Shown here: piece by piece, positions 11,301 through 29,305 of the stretch
How positions within the stretch are numbered: position 1 is the first letter of the stretch
Layout of the letters: every line of letters begins with the position of its first letter
Origin: Pleodorina starrii
Taxonomy: Eukaryota > Chlorophyta > Chlorophyceae > Chlamydomonadales > Volvocaceae
Length of the DNA stretch: 64,000 nt
Reading direction: 5' to 3'
NCBI GenBank assembly: GCA_030267565.1
Contig: BRXU01000005.1
Coordinates: 5,833,452-5,897,451, forward strand
The notes under the pieces: generated by a model
The model's input: only the letters and a program-made list of their open reading frames with translations
The model's database searches: none
Told to the model about the DNA's origin: nothing
Program-made: the position numbers and the translations under genes

Positions 11301-14300
11301 TGGGGCTGGGAGGGTCGGGTAACGGCGGTGCTGGTGGGCCCGGGCTCGGAGGTGAAGCTGGCCGTGGCTGTAGTGGCTGTGGGAGAGGGTTTGGGGGCAA
11401 TAGCGGCGGCGGTGAGGGTGGGCGCGGGCTGGGGTGTGGCAGCGGCGACGGTGGGGGTGGTTGGGGGCTGGGGCGGGGCGGCGGTGGCGACATTGGCACC
11501 GGCGGCGTGGGTGACAGGGGTAGGCTTGGGGAGGGTGGCGGCGACGGGGGCGTGTGGGCTGGGGAGGGTCTGGGTGGTGGTGGCGGTGATGGTGGCACTG
11601 GTGAAGGTGGGGATGAGGGCGGCGGGGGCGAGGGCGGTGCCGGCGGCTGTGGAGAAGGTGGGGGTGAGGGAGGCGGGGGCGAGGGAGGTGCCGGCGGCTG
11701 TGGAGAAGGTGGAGGTGAGGGAGGCGGGGGCGAGGGAGGTGCCGGCGGCTGTGGAGGAGGAGGAGGTGAGGGCGGCGGGGGCGAGGGAGGTGCCGGCGGC
11801 TGTGGAGAAGGTGGGGGTGAGGGCGGCGGGGGCGAGGGCGGTGCCGGCGGCTGTGGAGAAGGTGGGGGTGAGGGCGGCGGGGGCGAGGGAGGTGCCGGCG
11901 GCTGTGGAGAAGGTGGAGGTGAGGGAGGCGGGGGCGAGGGAGCTGCCGTCGGCTGTGGCGAAGGTGGAGGTGAGGGAGGCGGGGGCGAGGGCGGTGGCGG
12001 CGGCTGTGGTGAAGGTGGCGGTGGGGGAGGCGGAGGCGAGGGCGGTGCCGGCTGCTGTGGTGAAGGTGGCGGTGAGGGAGGCGGGGGCGAGGGAGGTGCC
12101 GGCGGCTGTGGAGACGGACGAGGTGAGGGAGGCGGGGGCGAGGGAGGTGCCGGCGGCTGTGGAGAAGGACGAGGTGAGGGCGGCGGGGGCGAGGGAGGTG
12201 CCGGCGGCTGTGGTGAAGGTGGGGGTGAGGGAGGCGGGGGCGAGGGCGGTGCCGGCTGCTGTGGTGAAGGTGGAGGTGAGGGCGGCGGGGGCGAGGGAGG
12301 TGCCGGCGGCTGTGGAGAAGGACGAGGTGAGGGAGGCGGGGGCGACGGCGGTGCCGGCTGCTGTGGTGAAGGTGGAGGTGAGGGCGGCGGGGGCGAGGGA
12401 GGTGCCGGCGGCTGTGGTGAAGGTGGGGGTGAGGGAGGCGGGGGCGAGGGAGGTGCCGGCGGCTGTGGAGGAGGAGGAGGTGAGGGCGGCAGGGGCGTTG
12501 GTCGCGGCGGGGGAAAGGGCGGCGAGGTGTCCGGAGGTTGCACCGGCGGAGGCGGCCGCGACAGCTCATCATTCGGTGCAGGTGGAGAAGCCGCCGGCGC
12601 CTCCGGCGGGTATTGGATGGGGGCCAACAACTGCGTCTCAGTTGCTAGCAGGCTGTAGCAAACCGACAGAAATGGGGACGTGTTGGCGCCCGCAGGCGGA
12701 GCTGGAGGTGGGTTTGATGGAAGCGACGGCGGCGTACCCCAATTATTGACGGTAATCTTTCCCGCGCCCGCGCCCGTGCCGGCACCCGCGGCGACCGCAG
12801 TGGCGGCCGTCGCAGTCGTCGCAGGCCTCGCAGCAGTAGCAGCCGTCGCGGCCGTCGCAGCCACATTCGTGGCGGCGGCTACAGCTGCCAAGCGGCGGCG
12901 TGGCGGCCCCGTGTAGTCCCCCGACTCGTGCAATAGCTGCTCGGCGGGCGGCGGTGGAGGGTGATGTGTGGCACCGCCTGTCATACTAGGTGATGCCGTA
13001 CGGACACCCTTCCCAATGACCCACAGCGGGGCGTCGGGCACGGGTAGTACGTCACTTGGGAGGCCTGGCGGCGGCGGCAGTGGCGACGGCGGCAGCGGCG
13101 AAGCCTGCATTTGGTCAGAGGTGTCAGTGACCGGCGCGGCCCAGAGGCGCAGGGGCAGCTGGCTGGCTTGTCTTGTGCTGGACGAGAAAGAGCTCTGAGC
13201 TGAAGGCGAAGGAGGTGGGCGAGGGGGGTTTGGCGCTGGTGGCCGCGGAACCGGCGGTGGCGGCCGCGGCAGCGGTGGCCGCGGCGCCTGCTGGTCCGCC
13301 GCCGCCGCCGACGCGAAGACGTACGCCACGAGGCAGGTGGTGACGGCGCTGTCCCTTGAGGGGCGGGCGGTGCAGAGTCGGCGCAAGGGCCAGGTAGCGC
13401 ATCGGCCGATGAGGAAGACGCCCTGCAGCAGCGGATCGGCCTCGGGGCGCCTGTCCGGCAGCTGCGAGGGCAGCCCGACGGCCGTCACGACGCGCTTGCG
13501 CAGCTCGGTGAGGTTCAGTGTGAGCTCCAGGGAGCCTGAGGCGCCGTAACCTGTGTCGAGCGGCGGCAGCGGCGGCGGCGGGAATGGGAGCGGTGGTGGT
13601 GGTGATGGTTGTGGGGGCGCGTAGCCTGTAGGGGCGAATGTGCTGGCGGCAGAGGCTTCGTCCTTGCAAGTGCAAAACCACGAGATGCTGGCCAGCAATG
13701 GGACGCAATGTCCAGGTTGTCGGGAGGCTGAGGTCACAGGTTAGCTATATAGGTCGTTCCGGTCGCGTATGTCCTCCTCCACAGGTCCCGCCTCCATATC
13801 CCGAGGCCGCCGGTGTGCAGCCGCCCCGTGGGTCTCTTCCCCCACCCGCCTTCCCGCCACACCCGCCCGCGCACTGCTCGCGGATAACGCTGAACGGCCC
13901 CAATATGACCGAACAATACAGCCTCCTTCCAAGGGAAGTGGGAGCTGGGGAGGTGGCAGGTGTGAGATGGGAGCTGGGATGGGAGCTCACCCGTTCGTGA
14001 TAGGAGGGAGGTTAAAGCTTCCCTACATCAAAAGGAGGGGAGCTGGAAACTAGGGAGGTGAAACTGGGCGCAGGTGGAAACTGGGGAGCCGCAGGTGGGA
14101 GGTGTGCCAGGCGGCCAGCCGCGCGTGCGATCGGAGTCCATGCCGGCAGATGTTACGAACCCACCGACGAAAGCGCGGACGCTGATTCCCACAGGGTCCT
14201 TGCCCGCCCAGCTGACGTTGGGCCGGAACCACAGGCCGCCCATGAAGCCAGGACCGGGGTCGACCGGGGTCGCCCGCGCGGTGGATTCCACCAGGTAGCA

Positions 14301-16811
14301 TCCCGCAGCCCGAATGGGGTCCATCTGGATTACCAGCAGGCTCAGCTGGCCCCGGGACGCAGGGGCGGACGAAGCGGGCAGCACGGGGCCCAGCCGGAAG
14401 GGGTAGAACTGCCTGCGGGTTGCGGAATTGCCGCAAGGTGCGGTTTGCGGCATTGCGGGCAGTGGGCAGTCAGGAGAGGTGCTACGCTAACGGGGCCAGG
14501 GAGGGCGGGGGGGGAGGGTTGACTGGGGCCTCGGAGGCCGGCCGCGTGAGGAGGCTGTGTCGCAGGAGAGCTCCCGAACCGGCAAAGTCCGCGTTGGCGC
14601 TCCAGGCATGCTGTTGGCGTCTGTGTTACGGTGCGAGGCGTAGCTTTTGGCGGCGTTCCGCCGCCCTACCCCTTGGCGCACTTTGGGAATTCGGGCAGCG
14701 GCGCGTTGCGCGACTGGCTGGCTGGCTGGCTGAGCTAGCTGGGCTGGCTGGGTGATCGGCTAAGGGCCGGTGCCCGGTGGGCGTCACTTGGGAGCAAGGC
14801 TGGGGCGCTCAGGTTGGGGGACGTGCTCGCGCGCGGCGCACAGCGCAGGGACTTGCACGCCCCACCACCCCAGCCCACTACGGCCCCCGCTCTCCAGCGA
14901 AACCGCGACGAAGAGGGAGCCAACCGCGTGTGGCTGCCCATCAGAGGGCCACACGACGTCCAAGGCCATCCCCGTCTCAAGGTTCAGGACCTTGAGGACC
15001 TCAAGATTCAGGGCCGTGTTATCGTCGCAGCAGTTTTCGTGCACCCAGTGTGTGTCACCTGTTTCCGATCTGGGTGGCGGATCCCCAGGTGAGGTCGTAC
15101 GTCGAAGAGCCGCAGCCGCAGCCGTTTCCTGCCGCCGACGGCGGGAAGCTGCGCGGCGGCATCGGCGGGAGCGGCGGGGGTGGGGGGCAGCAGCGCGGAG
15201 TAGATGGGCGAGCAGGGGCCGAAGGGCGGCGGAACAAACGCGCGGTGGAGCTGGGAGGAGACTCCCCACGTCCCCAGCTTTTCGTCCAAGTCGTCCAGCC
15301 GAGGCGCTCGTGCGCCGACACATCGCCCTTACCTACTTCGGTACCAACAAAATCCCACCCAGACCTCACTTCGCCGCATCGGGGTTTCAGTCAAGACTAT
15401 CGTCGGACACCTCGGAATGAACCGCCGATACGAGATACGGGCCATCGGAGACATGGTGACGACGGGTAACTACGAAGGTCTGGTCGCAATTCAAGTGCAG
15501 TAACGGCGGCCTCATCGGTACCGTCCGAATGCTCTATTTCTCAGTCAAAATGCGCCCTCATCCGTTCTCACCCCGTGGTGCTAGGGAATGGAAACAGTCC
15601 GGACCAGCTGTCCATTCTCAGGCCAGGGAGGGCGCTGCCCGGGTATGGGCCGCCGGGCTGCAGTTCCAACGAGCAGTTGGGTGCGCCCAGGTCTGCCAAG
15701 GAGGCTGCGGGCGGTGGTGGTGGGGTGGTGATGGTTGGTTGCAAATGGCGGGTGGTGATGGGCGGTGGGGTGGGAGGGAGGGTGGTGATGGGTGGTGCCG
15801 TGGTGGTGGTAGGGTGGTGGTGGGTGGTGATGGGTGGTGGTGGGTGGTGGTGTGGCGGTGCGGTGAAGGAAGGGGGCGGGGCTGGCGTCGTCAGTGAAGG
15901 CAAAGACGGAAGCGCGAGGCGAGGCGCGCGGGCGAGGCGGGAAGTCCACCAGCGTTGGGAGTGCTGACTGGAGGCGATTGTGCTGACTGTCCGTTTACGG
16001 TCGCACCGGCGGACACGAAACGAGGACTGTGCCCGGTCTATCCGAGCTCTCGCATGTTGGCGCACGCACAAACGCATGAGCGCGCCCATGCACGCGCCCA
16101 CGTACGTACACGTGCACACACGCAATGCACGCACCGCCCATCAACCGCGCACATACACACACATGCACACATGCACACATGCGCACGCATGCAACGCACA
16201 CATATATGCACACTTACAGACGGATCCGCCGCTCATAGATGGCACACCCGCGGTTGTCGTCCTGCATATCAACGGCAACGGCAGGGGGGGGAGGTAAACG
16301 ACGTGCCTGGGCTTATGCAAAGCGGGCGAAGCGAGACCAAGCGATATCCAGCCGGGGATGGTCGGTCATTCCAGGAGCCCGGGGGCCATAAGACAGATAA
16401 ATTCTGACACTGCGCTGCCACGCGCCGAGGCCGACTGGTCGGAGGAGGAAGAGGACTCTCGCCTTGCGGCCGAGATCGGCACTGGTCGCCCACACCAAGA
16501 GCGACACGTGTGCGTGGCTTCCGCGGCACCGCATCGCACCGTTAGTCCGTTGCCCACTCGATCAGTGGACGAATGCGGGCCCACAACCCCAGATCATGCA
16601 CCATTCCCTCACCAAGCATTCTCCCAACCCCCACGAAATGATCTGCCGCAAGACCCACGGAGTCGTACACGCCGTAACCTACCCGCCCGATGGCGAAGCA
16701 GCACCCGTGTAAACATCGTCCCTGGAAGACATCCTCGGCGGCGGCGATGATAATGGCTGGGGCGACGGGGGCGGCGGCGGCGGCTCGGGCGGCGGCTCGA
16801 GCGGCGGCTCG

Positions 16812-16906
<95 letters not shown>

Positions 16907-17602
16907 AAGCGGTGGTGGCTGCGGCAATGGTTGTCCCGGCGGTGCCGCCGTCGGCGCCGGGGCGAGCTCCAGATCGCTTGGCGGCGGCGGCACCTGCAGC
17001 ACTGGCTCTGGCGAGGCGGGCGACGCCGGTTGCCACGACAGGCCGGCCGGCGGAGGTCCGAGGTCCGGAAGGTGTGTGGCGGGGTACGTGGGCAGCTGCG
17101 CTGGCGGGTACGATGGCGGGAAGGAAGGCTGGGACACCGGCGCAGCGAGCTGGTAGGCGGGTGGGTAGGCGGGTGGGTAGGCGGGCGGGTACGACTGGTG
17201 AGGCGAGTTGCTTGCCTGGACGCCTGCTGGCTGCGGTCCGCTGCCATCTCCCAACGGACGCTGCGGAGCCGACCAACCCGCCGGGGGTTGAGCCGCCACC
17301 GCCACCGTTGCCGACGGCGGCAGCGGTGGCTCCGGGGGGCTGTCCCTCAGGGGTGTTGGGTTCTGCTGCGGTCCTGGGGGCCAGCTACGCCCCCACGGCC
17401 CAAGTTGAAGGGATGGTGGGAGCGCCTGTCCTTCCGCTGGTGGCGGCTCCGATGTGGAAGGGCCGTCCGCCTGCCCGGAGACGAGACTGCCGGTCCCGCC
17501 TAGCAGCGGCGGCAGCAGCACTGACGAGATAAGAAGCACGGCGCAAGGTGGTAGCCAAGGCTGCGGAAGGTGGCGGCTGCTGCGCCGGCGGCGCCCCTCC
17601 AT
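8346..17602 (-). CDS. Pherophorin-like extracellular matrix glycoprotein (gene C), two pherophorin-type domains
   Basis: Multi-exon secreted matrix glycoprotein, paralogue of gene A. ATG at 17602 opens a basic N-terminus and a signal peptide (PCAVLLISSVLLPPLLGG), then Pro-rich sequence with PAYP repeats and polyproline (exon 1 to about 16700). Domain 1 exons: near 16600 (VYDSVGLAADHFVG), about 15690-15570 (PNCSLELQPGG), 15055-15130 region (FPPSAAGNGCGCGSSTYDL), 14165-14412 (LLVIQMDPIRAAGCYL, DPVGISVRAFVG), then 11145-13731 (LELTLNLTEL, GVFLIGRCATW, CLVAYVFA and the main HRGP linker). Domain 2 exons: 10496-10619 (FPYGIFRSSVCSCSASPYG), 9895-9991, one ending at 9710 with an unresolved start, 9276-9383 (NINKIAFRIDSAAAMCY), 8762-8823 and 8346-8557 (GTFTDGIFLLTRCAAMGSF, stop at 8346). 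The junctions 11145/10619, 10496/9991, 9710/9383, 9276/8823 and 8762/8557 keep phase and use GT-AG. The join between 9895 and 9710 does not keep phase with the exons I chose, so one exon there is wrong or missing. Alternative: the 16.6-17.6 kb part could be a separate gene, but gene A has the same order. Confidence 0.74.
10106..10250 (-). repeat. 27-bp minisatellite within gene C intron
   Basis: Several copies of a roughly 27-bp unit (plus strand GGTGACCC..GGGTCTGCTGCTCTTAG) encode, if read on the minus strand, a 9-residue repeat of the type WVTLRAADP. The surrounding frame is open from about 10410 to 9886. The phase-consistent splice model (10496 to 9991) places it in an intron, so translation is unlikely. 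Confidence 0.65.
10658..10818. repeat. Polypurine tract (GGAAG-rich)
   Basis: About 160 bp of almost pure purine on the plus strand (GGAAGG, GGAGGCAGG and AGGGAAAGG variants) in the gene C intron just upstream, in gene direction, of the exon at 10619. On the transcribed sense it is a long CCTTCC polypyrimidine tract before the acceptor, which could aid 3' splice-site use or slow polymerase. Confidence 0.7.
10950..11045. repeat. CA/CGCA-rich microsatellite
   Basis: Alternating CACACA, CGCACA and a C run, in the same gene C intron just past the donor at 11145. Confidence 0.7.
11600..12485 (-). repeat. 51-bp coding tandem repeat (HRGP linker)
   Basis: About 17 copies of a 51-bp unit encode a 17-residue module [17 protein letters not shown] on the minus strand, forming the rod linker between the two pherophorin-type domains of gene C. 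Copies differ at the codons for Gln-Gln or Gln-Pro and for Arg or Pro. The unit keeps the reading frame (51 = 3 x 17), so gain or loss of copies changes rod length without frameshift. Confidence 0.85.
15708..15865. repeat. GGTGGTGAT-rich low-complexity tract
   Basis: Imperfect repeats of GGTGGTGATGG and GGTGGG on the plus strand, in the gene C region upstream of the PNCSLELQ exon. Probably intronic. Confidence 0.6.
16055..16215. repeat. CA/CGCA microsatellite
   Basis: GCACACATGCACACATGC-type alternating purine-pyrimidine sequence, probably intronic in gene C. Such tracts can adopt Z-DNA. Confidence 0.65.
16767..16910 (-). repeat. GGC triplet repeat encoding polyproline
   Basis: Almost pure GGC/GGT triplets on the plus strand, read as a long proline run on the minus strand at the end of the gene C exon 1 Pro-rich segment. 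Reading the GGC run in other frames gives polyalanine or polyarginine shadows. Confidence 0.75.
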
Positions 17603-18731
17603 CTTGTCTGTTGCGCTCGCGCAGCTTAAGCAGCTGGTGGGCTGGCTGGCAGCTTGAAGGCTGTGCTTAGAGCAAATGTGACTGGAAGGTCGGAGCTTGG
17701 AGGGGGCTTCAGTTGGAAATGCTAATTAACTGGTGGACGGGGAAGTCAGCCCGGTGGCTGCCATGTCGTACAGAGCTTCTCTGTCAATTCCAGGCCGCCA
17801 ATGCGAGCTGCCGTCGCAGTATTGGGCAAAGTTGCTTTCGGTTGTGCAGCCGAGTTGCAGCACTTATGAAGCACAAGCTTCGTCCGGTATTTGTCCCGCG
17901 CGGGGCAGCGGCCCGGAAGTCGCACGCCGCACGCTGGCGCAGTACGCTGCAGACCCACACGTAAGGTAGCCGTAACGTCTGCCAAGACTGTCGCTTGTAT
18001 ATACAAATATTACTGCCAATTCCACTCGAAGCCCTTGTTAGCGGGAACAAAGCAAGGACGCCGTTGATAGCACTCGTTCTCCGTTAAGATCGGTGGCTTA
18101 GGCATCTAAAGGCCAGTAGGGTCTTAGTTGCCACAAAGAAAAGCTATCGAAGTCAGTGGTGCGAAGCCCCTGGTGCGAAGGGCCGTCAGCTAGTGCGGCC
18201 CCGACAGCCGTGCAACAAGAACTCGTCGATGGTAGATGTGTGTGGAGTTATTTACCGTCAAATCAAAACTGTGATGAAAGGAGATACCTGAACAAGTTAC
18301 TAGGAGTAAATTTGCCGTGTGCGTAGGGTACGGAAGTCCGCACGAGGTATGAATGTTATGCAAAGACGTTTTGGGTAGCTTGGTTGCATTATGTGATAGC
18401 ATCTAATTATGCAATGAAATGAATAATGAAGAAACGAAGTGGTTTCGGATGGTGGGCATGCATCTGCTTGCACGGCGGGCGGAACTGGCCTTCACTTTCA
18501 GCACACATTCAAGTCAGTCAGGTTCAGCACAAACGATATTTATTGAACAATATTTATACGATTAAAACTGCTATGTAACTCGTCTTACAACTCAAATGCC
18601 GAGATGACAAATTTACAGCGGGGGTAGCCGCGGCTTTTGCGACCGCGGCTTAGCCATGAAGGCATATGTAATGCATCGTAATCTTTCTGCGGCATTTCAT
18701 ATGCGACATGAAATGAACCGCAAGGAGTGCG

Positions 18732-18794
18732 CCATTTGTAACGTATGGCAAAGGCACTAGTTGACATTTCCGGGTATCTCCCAGACGTTACACT
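18732..18794. repeat. 63-bp direct repeat, copy 1
   Basis: Matches 19029-19091 with one mismatch (AGTTGAC versus AGTTCAC). The copies begin CCATTTGTAACG and end ACGTTACACT. The segment between them carries a tRNA-like B box. Confidence 0.85.
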
Positions 18795-18954
18795 TCCCCC
18801 CCTTTGGAGGGACCGTCCCGGGACCGGTTTTAGCCCCTCACTCACCACCAATCATCCGCAGCAACCGTCTAGAGACGACATTGCGTCAGGTCAGGGCCAC
18901 CACGCCTGCCTCAAGCTTCAGATTTGGAGCGAGGACCTTTGCTGACGTCTGTCA

Positions 18955-18998
18955 GGATCGAACCCACGACCACAGCTTTCGCAGTGGTTCCCCGCCTA
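18955..18998 (-). repeat. tRNA-like SINE promoter fragment
   Basis: Minus-strand GGTTCGATCC is a canonical B box. TAGGCGGGGAACC about 30 nt upstream may be a degenerate A box. It lies between the two 63-bp repeats, so the 18732-19091 block looks like a tandemly duplicated SINE or a small repeat-flanked element. Confidence 0.5.
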
Positions 18999-19028
18999 GA
19001 GCAGGTTTCTAGGGTCCGAGTCTCGATA

Positions 19029-19091
19029 CCATTTGTAACGTATGGCAAAGGCACTAGTTCACATTTCCGGGTATCTCCCAGACGTTACACT
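19029..19091. repeat. 63-bp direct repeat, copy 2
   Basis: Second copy of the 18732-18794 repeat, 297 bp away in the same orientation. Confidence 0.85.
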
Positions 19092-19296
19092 CACTCGGGA
19101 TGGCAGCCAGTAGTTTACAACAATGGAAGTGCCCCAGGGGTCGGGTACGAATCTCGGTAGGAGCACACGAAGTCCACCGAGATCACTGGGATACGCCCGG
19201 TGCCGGCAAGAGGCCGCACTCCTTGCCAACTAGTTTTTTGGGCGGTCCCCAGCGTGAAGCGCCCTGGGAGGCCCCGCTCCCTGGGGCCAGCCGTGT

Positions 19297-19330
19297 GATT
19301 CGAACCCACGCCGCGTACCGCTAGACGGGG
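19297..19330 (-). repeat. tRNA-like SINE promoter fragment
   Basis: Minus-strand GGGTTCGAATCAC is a near-canonical B box preceded by GTCTAGCGGTACG, similar to a tRNA D arm. The anticodon arm is absent, so this is not a functional tRNA. Confidence 0.5.
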
Positions 19331-19885
19331 TTCTCGCAACTCCCCCCATGTATGACTGAATCTTGCGGCCAAAGACATCTGCAATCGTACTGCAGACTGG
19401 TAAAGGTGACTCGAGCTTTTTGGGCAGGCCTGACCGGGCCTTTCTATCGTAGCCGGGCTTAGGGATCCTGCCGTACTTGGATCATGAGCGGCACTCAGCT
19501 CCCGCTCAGGCAGTGATCGCCGGAGTGACGGCACTCAGATCCCGTCTTCCGGAGTAGATTCCGCGGCGTTCCCCCATCCTTGACCGAGGAGGGGTTTCCT
19601 GGTGTAGATCGTACAATCCAGGCTTTCGACACGCTGTGTCAATTACGCTGTGTGTCGTGACACCCCTGTCCGTTCCTGCATGCCTGCCTGCCTCCGTGCC
19701 TCTCTGCCTGCGTTACGGCCAACCTTCGTTGCATGATACGCTGTAAAGCAATATTAATAGTCCCTGATAGATTCTATAACAATCATAAACTTAGCCCCTG
19801 GAGCCCGAAATGTTGGTTCATTATCGTACTATGAGTACATCATATGCATGAATCCGTTTTCGTGTGTCAGAGCCGTTGGGCCATG

Positions 19886-19919
19886 CTGGGGGAGAGGGGC
19901 TGCCGCCCCCCTCCCCCAG
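19886..19919. repeat. GC-rich palindrome 1
   Basis: CTGGGGGAG and CTCCCCCAG arms enclose a GGGGC/GCCCC inner stem with a short CTGCC-type loop. It could form a strong hairpin in single-stranded DNA or RNA. Confidence 0.75.
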
Positions 19920-19937
19920 ACCCCCTTCCCCCCGCTG

Positions 19938-19974
19938 GTGGGGGGTGGGGGGCTGTCGCCCCCCATCCCCCCAC
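19938..19974. repeat. GC-rich palindrome 2
   Basis: GTGGGGGGTGGGGGGC and its reverse complement flank a few-base TGTC loop. It lies 18 bp from palindrome 1 and shares its style (G run, CTG(C/T)CG loop, C run), suggesting one dispersed hairpin family. Confidence 0.75.
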
Positions 19975-20667
19975 ACCCCCCTTCCCCCCGGGCCGTCCGC
20001 ATAGCAGTATCGCAACGTTCATTACGTATTTTAACAAGCAGCCGCGGGGGGCTTAGTGCCTGCGGATGGCTCTGCTATTGCAACTTAGAGAAATCATTGA
20101 TGCATTAGCAGGGCTGTTGTCAATTCGCAGACTCTTGCCGAACTATCATTGCAGATTGGGAGTATCGTCTCAGATGTCGACCATTATCAACATCTGTAAG
20201 ATCACCCTCTTTACAACCTATGTGGGTGTTGCACAATAATCAGAACGGCAAAACCGACGGGATCATTTTGTCTCCAATATCGACTATGAATACGATCACT
20301 CACTTCAAATACTGTGCCGGTGTTCCACAGTCATTTGTTGATTTTCGGCCAGACTTCCTGAGATTGGCGCCTACCTTGTCGTATTGTGGGCCCAAGTAGG
20401 CCTAAGCGGGTAGACCGTTTGCGTTCGTAGAGTCAGTCATGTGGCTTGCAGCTACCTGAGAGATGTGGCGGGCCCATCTCAGTACGGCATCTTACCTAGT
20501 ACCTATATATTGGCTGAGGTCTCTAACCTCAGACAGCTGATTGTAACAACCGTGGCTTGCTTGAGACTTTTGTCCTGTCTCTTGAGGCTTAGGCCCGGCT
20601 CAGCTCATGGAGCCAGTCTGACACGCAGCTGGTACAAATTTATCAGGTTATGAGCCCCGATCGCATG

Positions 20668-20715
20668 TGCGCGGCTGACCGAGAGGTCGCCGGTTCGATT
20701 CCCGCTGGCTGTTGA
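20668..20715 (+). repeat. tRNA-like SINE promoter fragment
   Basis: GCGGCTGACCGAGAGGTCG followed by B box GGTTCGATTCC on the plus strand. The roughly 150 bp downstream (GACCAGGGCTGGGAGACC and onward) has no coding potential and could be the SINE body. Confidence 0.45.
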
Positions 20716-22808
20716 CCAGGGCTGGGAGACCGGGACGAGGCAGCCTGGGGGAGAACGTGAGGACTTATGGAGTGTCGCTCACGGGGGAGTGTTGTGAGTG
20801 AGCAACACTCATATACGAAGAGAAGTCGTAGCAGTCAATACGGCCCATGGAGGGGCCGGGCGCTTTGCTGACTTCAACATCATCGGAACAGCAAAACAGA
20901 CGGGATCATTCCTATCGTACGCATGCGGCCGGCAATCGGTGATCCGAAAAATGTAACGTCAACCCATTTGAATTTCGCATTAGTTACGCGTCCTCATGCC
21001 AGTTGTCATTGCGGGGATGCGTCAAATCGTTATACGCGATGCCGTACAGTAATGATGTCCTGCATTACGGGCAGTCCGTCGTAGCATGTACGGCTAGCAC
21101 CGATATGAACATCGGTTCCCCTTGTAATCCTTGCATTCTAATAAAATAGTTTATGTATCAGTATGAAAAATGTTTGACTGAGTCCATGGTCCGAGGCCGC
21201 ACTCGCTCCAACGCATCCAGCGCTCCTATTCATTCCAATCTATACCGCATTGTTCATATTTGAACATGACGTCGTCTCTTAGTTTCAACATCCAACCTCT
21301 TACGCATGGCGAACATTGGTCACAACCACACCTGACCACACCACCGTTCGGCTTGCCGTTCCGACCGCCTTGACGCATTACACGGAATATTAAAAGATAT
21401 AAACTATGAGGATTGGCTGGTGGGACGCCAAGCCAGATGCACGCACGATGCGGTCATCTGCGAGGCGCCCAACCCTGCCCAACAAGTCCAGTCGGCAAAC
21501 CCTAATAGAAATGGATGTACGCTTGGCATTATAGTGAAATTACGTCATATCTTTGCGACGCGCGACTTCGCGACGGCTTTGAACATCTGATGTAGACCTG
21601 CTGACGGCACGCGGCGGGGTTGGGGTTGGGAAGGCATGACCGTACGGGTTCCACCAGGGAGGATCCACGTCATGGCTGTCGAGATCCGCTGTCAAGACCT
21701 GCTGAAGAGCTGTTGCCCCCATTTGGGTCTCCCGCGCAAGTAGATAGACGACAGGGCCCTGAACTTAGCATCTTCAGGCTCGCACGCCTTTGTAGAATGC
21801 GACTTCCGGTATTTGCATCGGCATTGACATTGATCCCGCACATGGAATGCTATATGGCATAATGCTTGGCAGACGAAAATTACATACTGCATTCTATAGG
21901 CCAACCCGGTTGCCCGCAGGCAGGCACCCCCTAAATACGAAGCAGCGTTGCCTGGACACCATACCCGGCCTCCATCAGGCAAAGCGCAATCAGCACGTCC
22001 ACATCAGATGCTATTGGAGACTATTGCAGAACCAACGTAAAGCGTCATGTCAGGTGGCACGGCGACGCGAATGCGATAAGCAACCCAACTAATCCATACG
22101 CCGACTGAACTGGATAATCTACCGGTTCACTGCGTAAGACTCATCGTGAAAAGCGTGCCCCCATGACACGGCACACTTGTAGGTACGTCACGCATGGGGA
22201 GTATGGGAATGATAGCCGTGCGCCTTGCCAACGTTATGGGCAAGGCAGTGCGCACTACCAGGTTGTCTACGTAATCGTTATGCCGCCGTTGCCCTTCCCA
22301 CGCGCAACTGGCGCGTGCCAACTGCACGCTCGCGATCGAACGAAACGATTGAGTTCTATCCTAAGGGCCGCGCCAGGAAGTGCAGGCGCAAAACACATGT
22401 CGGTTTGGTAATAGGTTTGGTAATAGGTTTGGCCTTGTTTGAGTAGCTACAGGAGACAACCATGCCCGTACGAAGCAATAAAAGCAGCACCAGAACGAAG
22501 CTGGGCGAAGGATTGCAACCATTGTCGTGGAAAACATGCACCCCACCCACATCTCCGGCCCCAAAGACGAAATCTGCAGTGCAGAATGCAGACCCCCGTC
22601 CCAGAAAACACGCGCTAGCAATTGCTGAGATTACCCTAGATTGCTAGCTCCTCTGCCCGTGCGGTTGAGCCCCGCCGCACAGGAAAACCACACCGCCGTT
22701 GCAGGATTGAAGTAACTTGCATCAGGAGCACAAATTGCATCTCTCGCTCCCTTGCACACGCACTCCATACCCACATCCGTGCCCCAAACATCCCCATGAT
22801 GCCTGGCC

Positions 22809-29305
<6,497 letters not shown>

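Larger units (their letters stand above)
17603..22808. other. Gene-poor spacer between gene C and DDM1
   Basis: About 5.2 kb with no frame showing domain features or credible splice signals. It contains tRNA-derived SINE fragments, a 63-bp direct repeat pair, GC-rich palindromes and the 3' flank of DDM1. A possible TGTAA poly(A) signal for DDM1 on the minus strand lies near 21882-21886, about 0.9 kb past the stop. A short imperfect direct repeat (CAAAACnGACGGGATCATT) occurs near 20248 and 20891. Confidence 0.55.

Noticed and set aside
11048..12658. Plus-strand Gly-rich and Val/Ala-rich ORFs
   Set aside because: Shadows of the 51-bp HRGP repeat of gene C; no signal peptide or domain.
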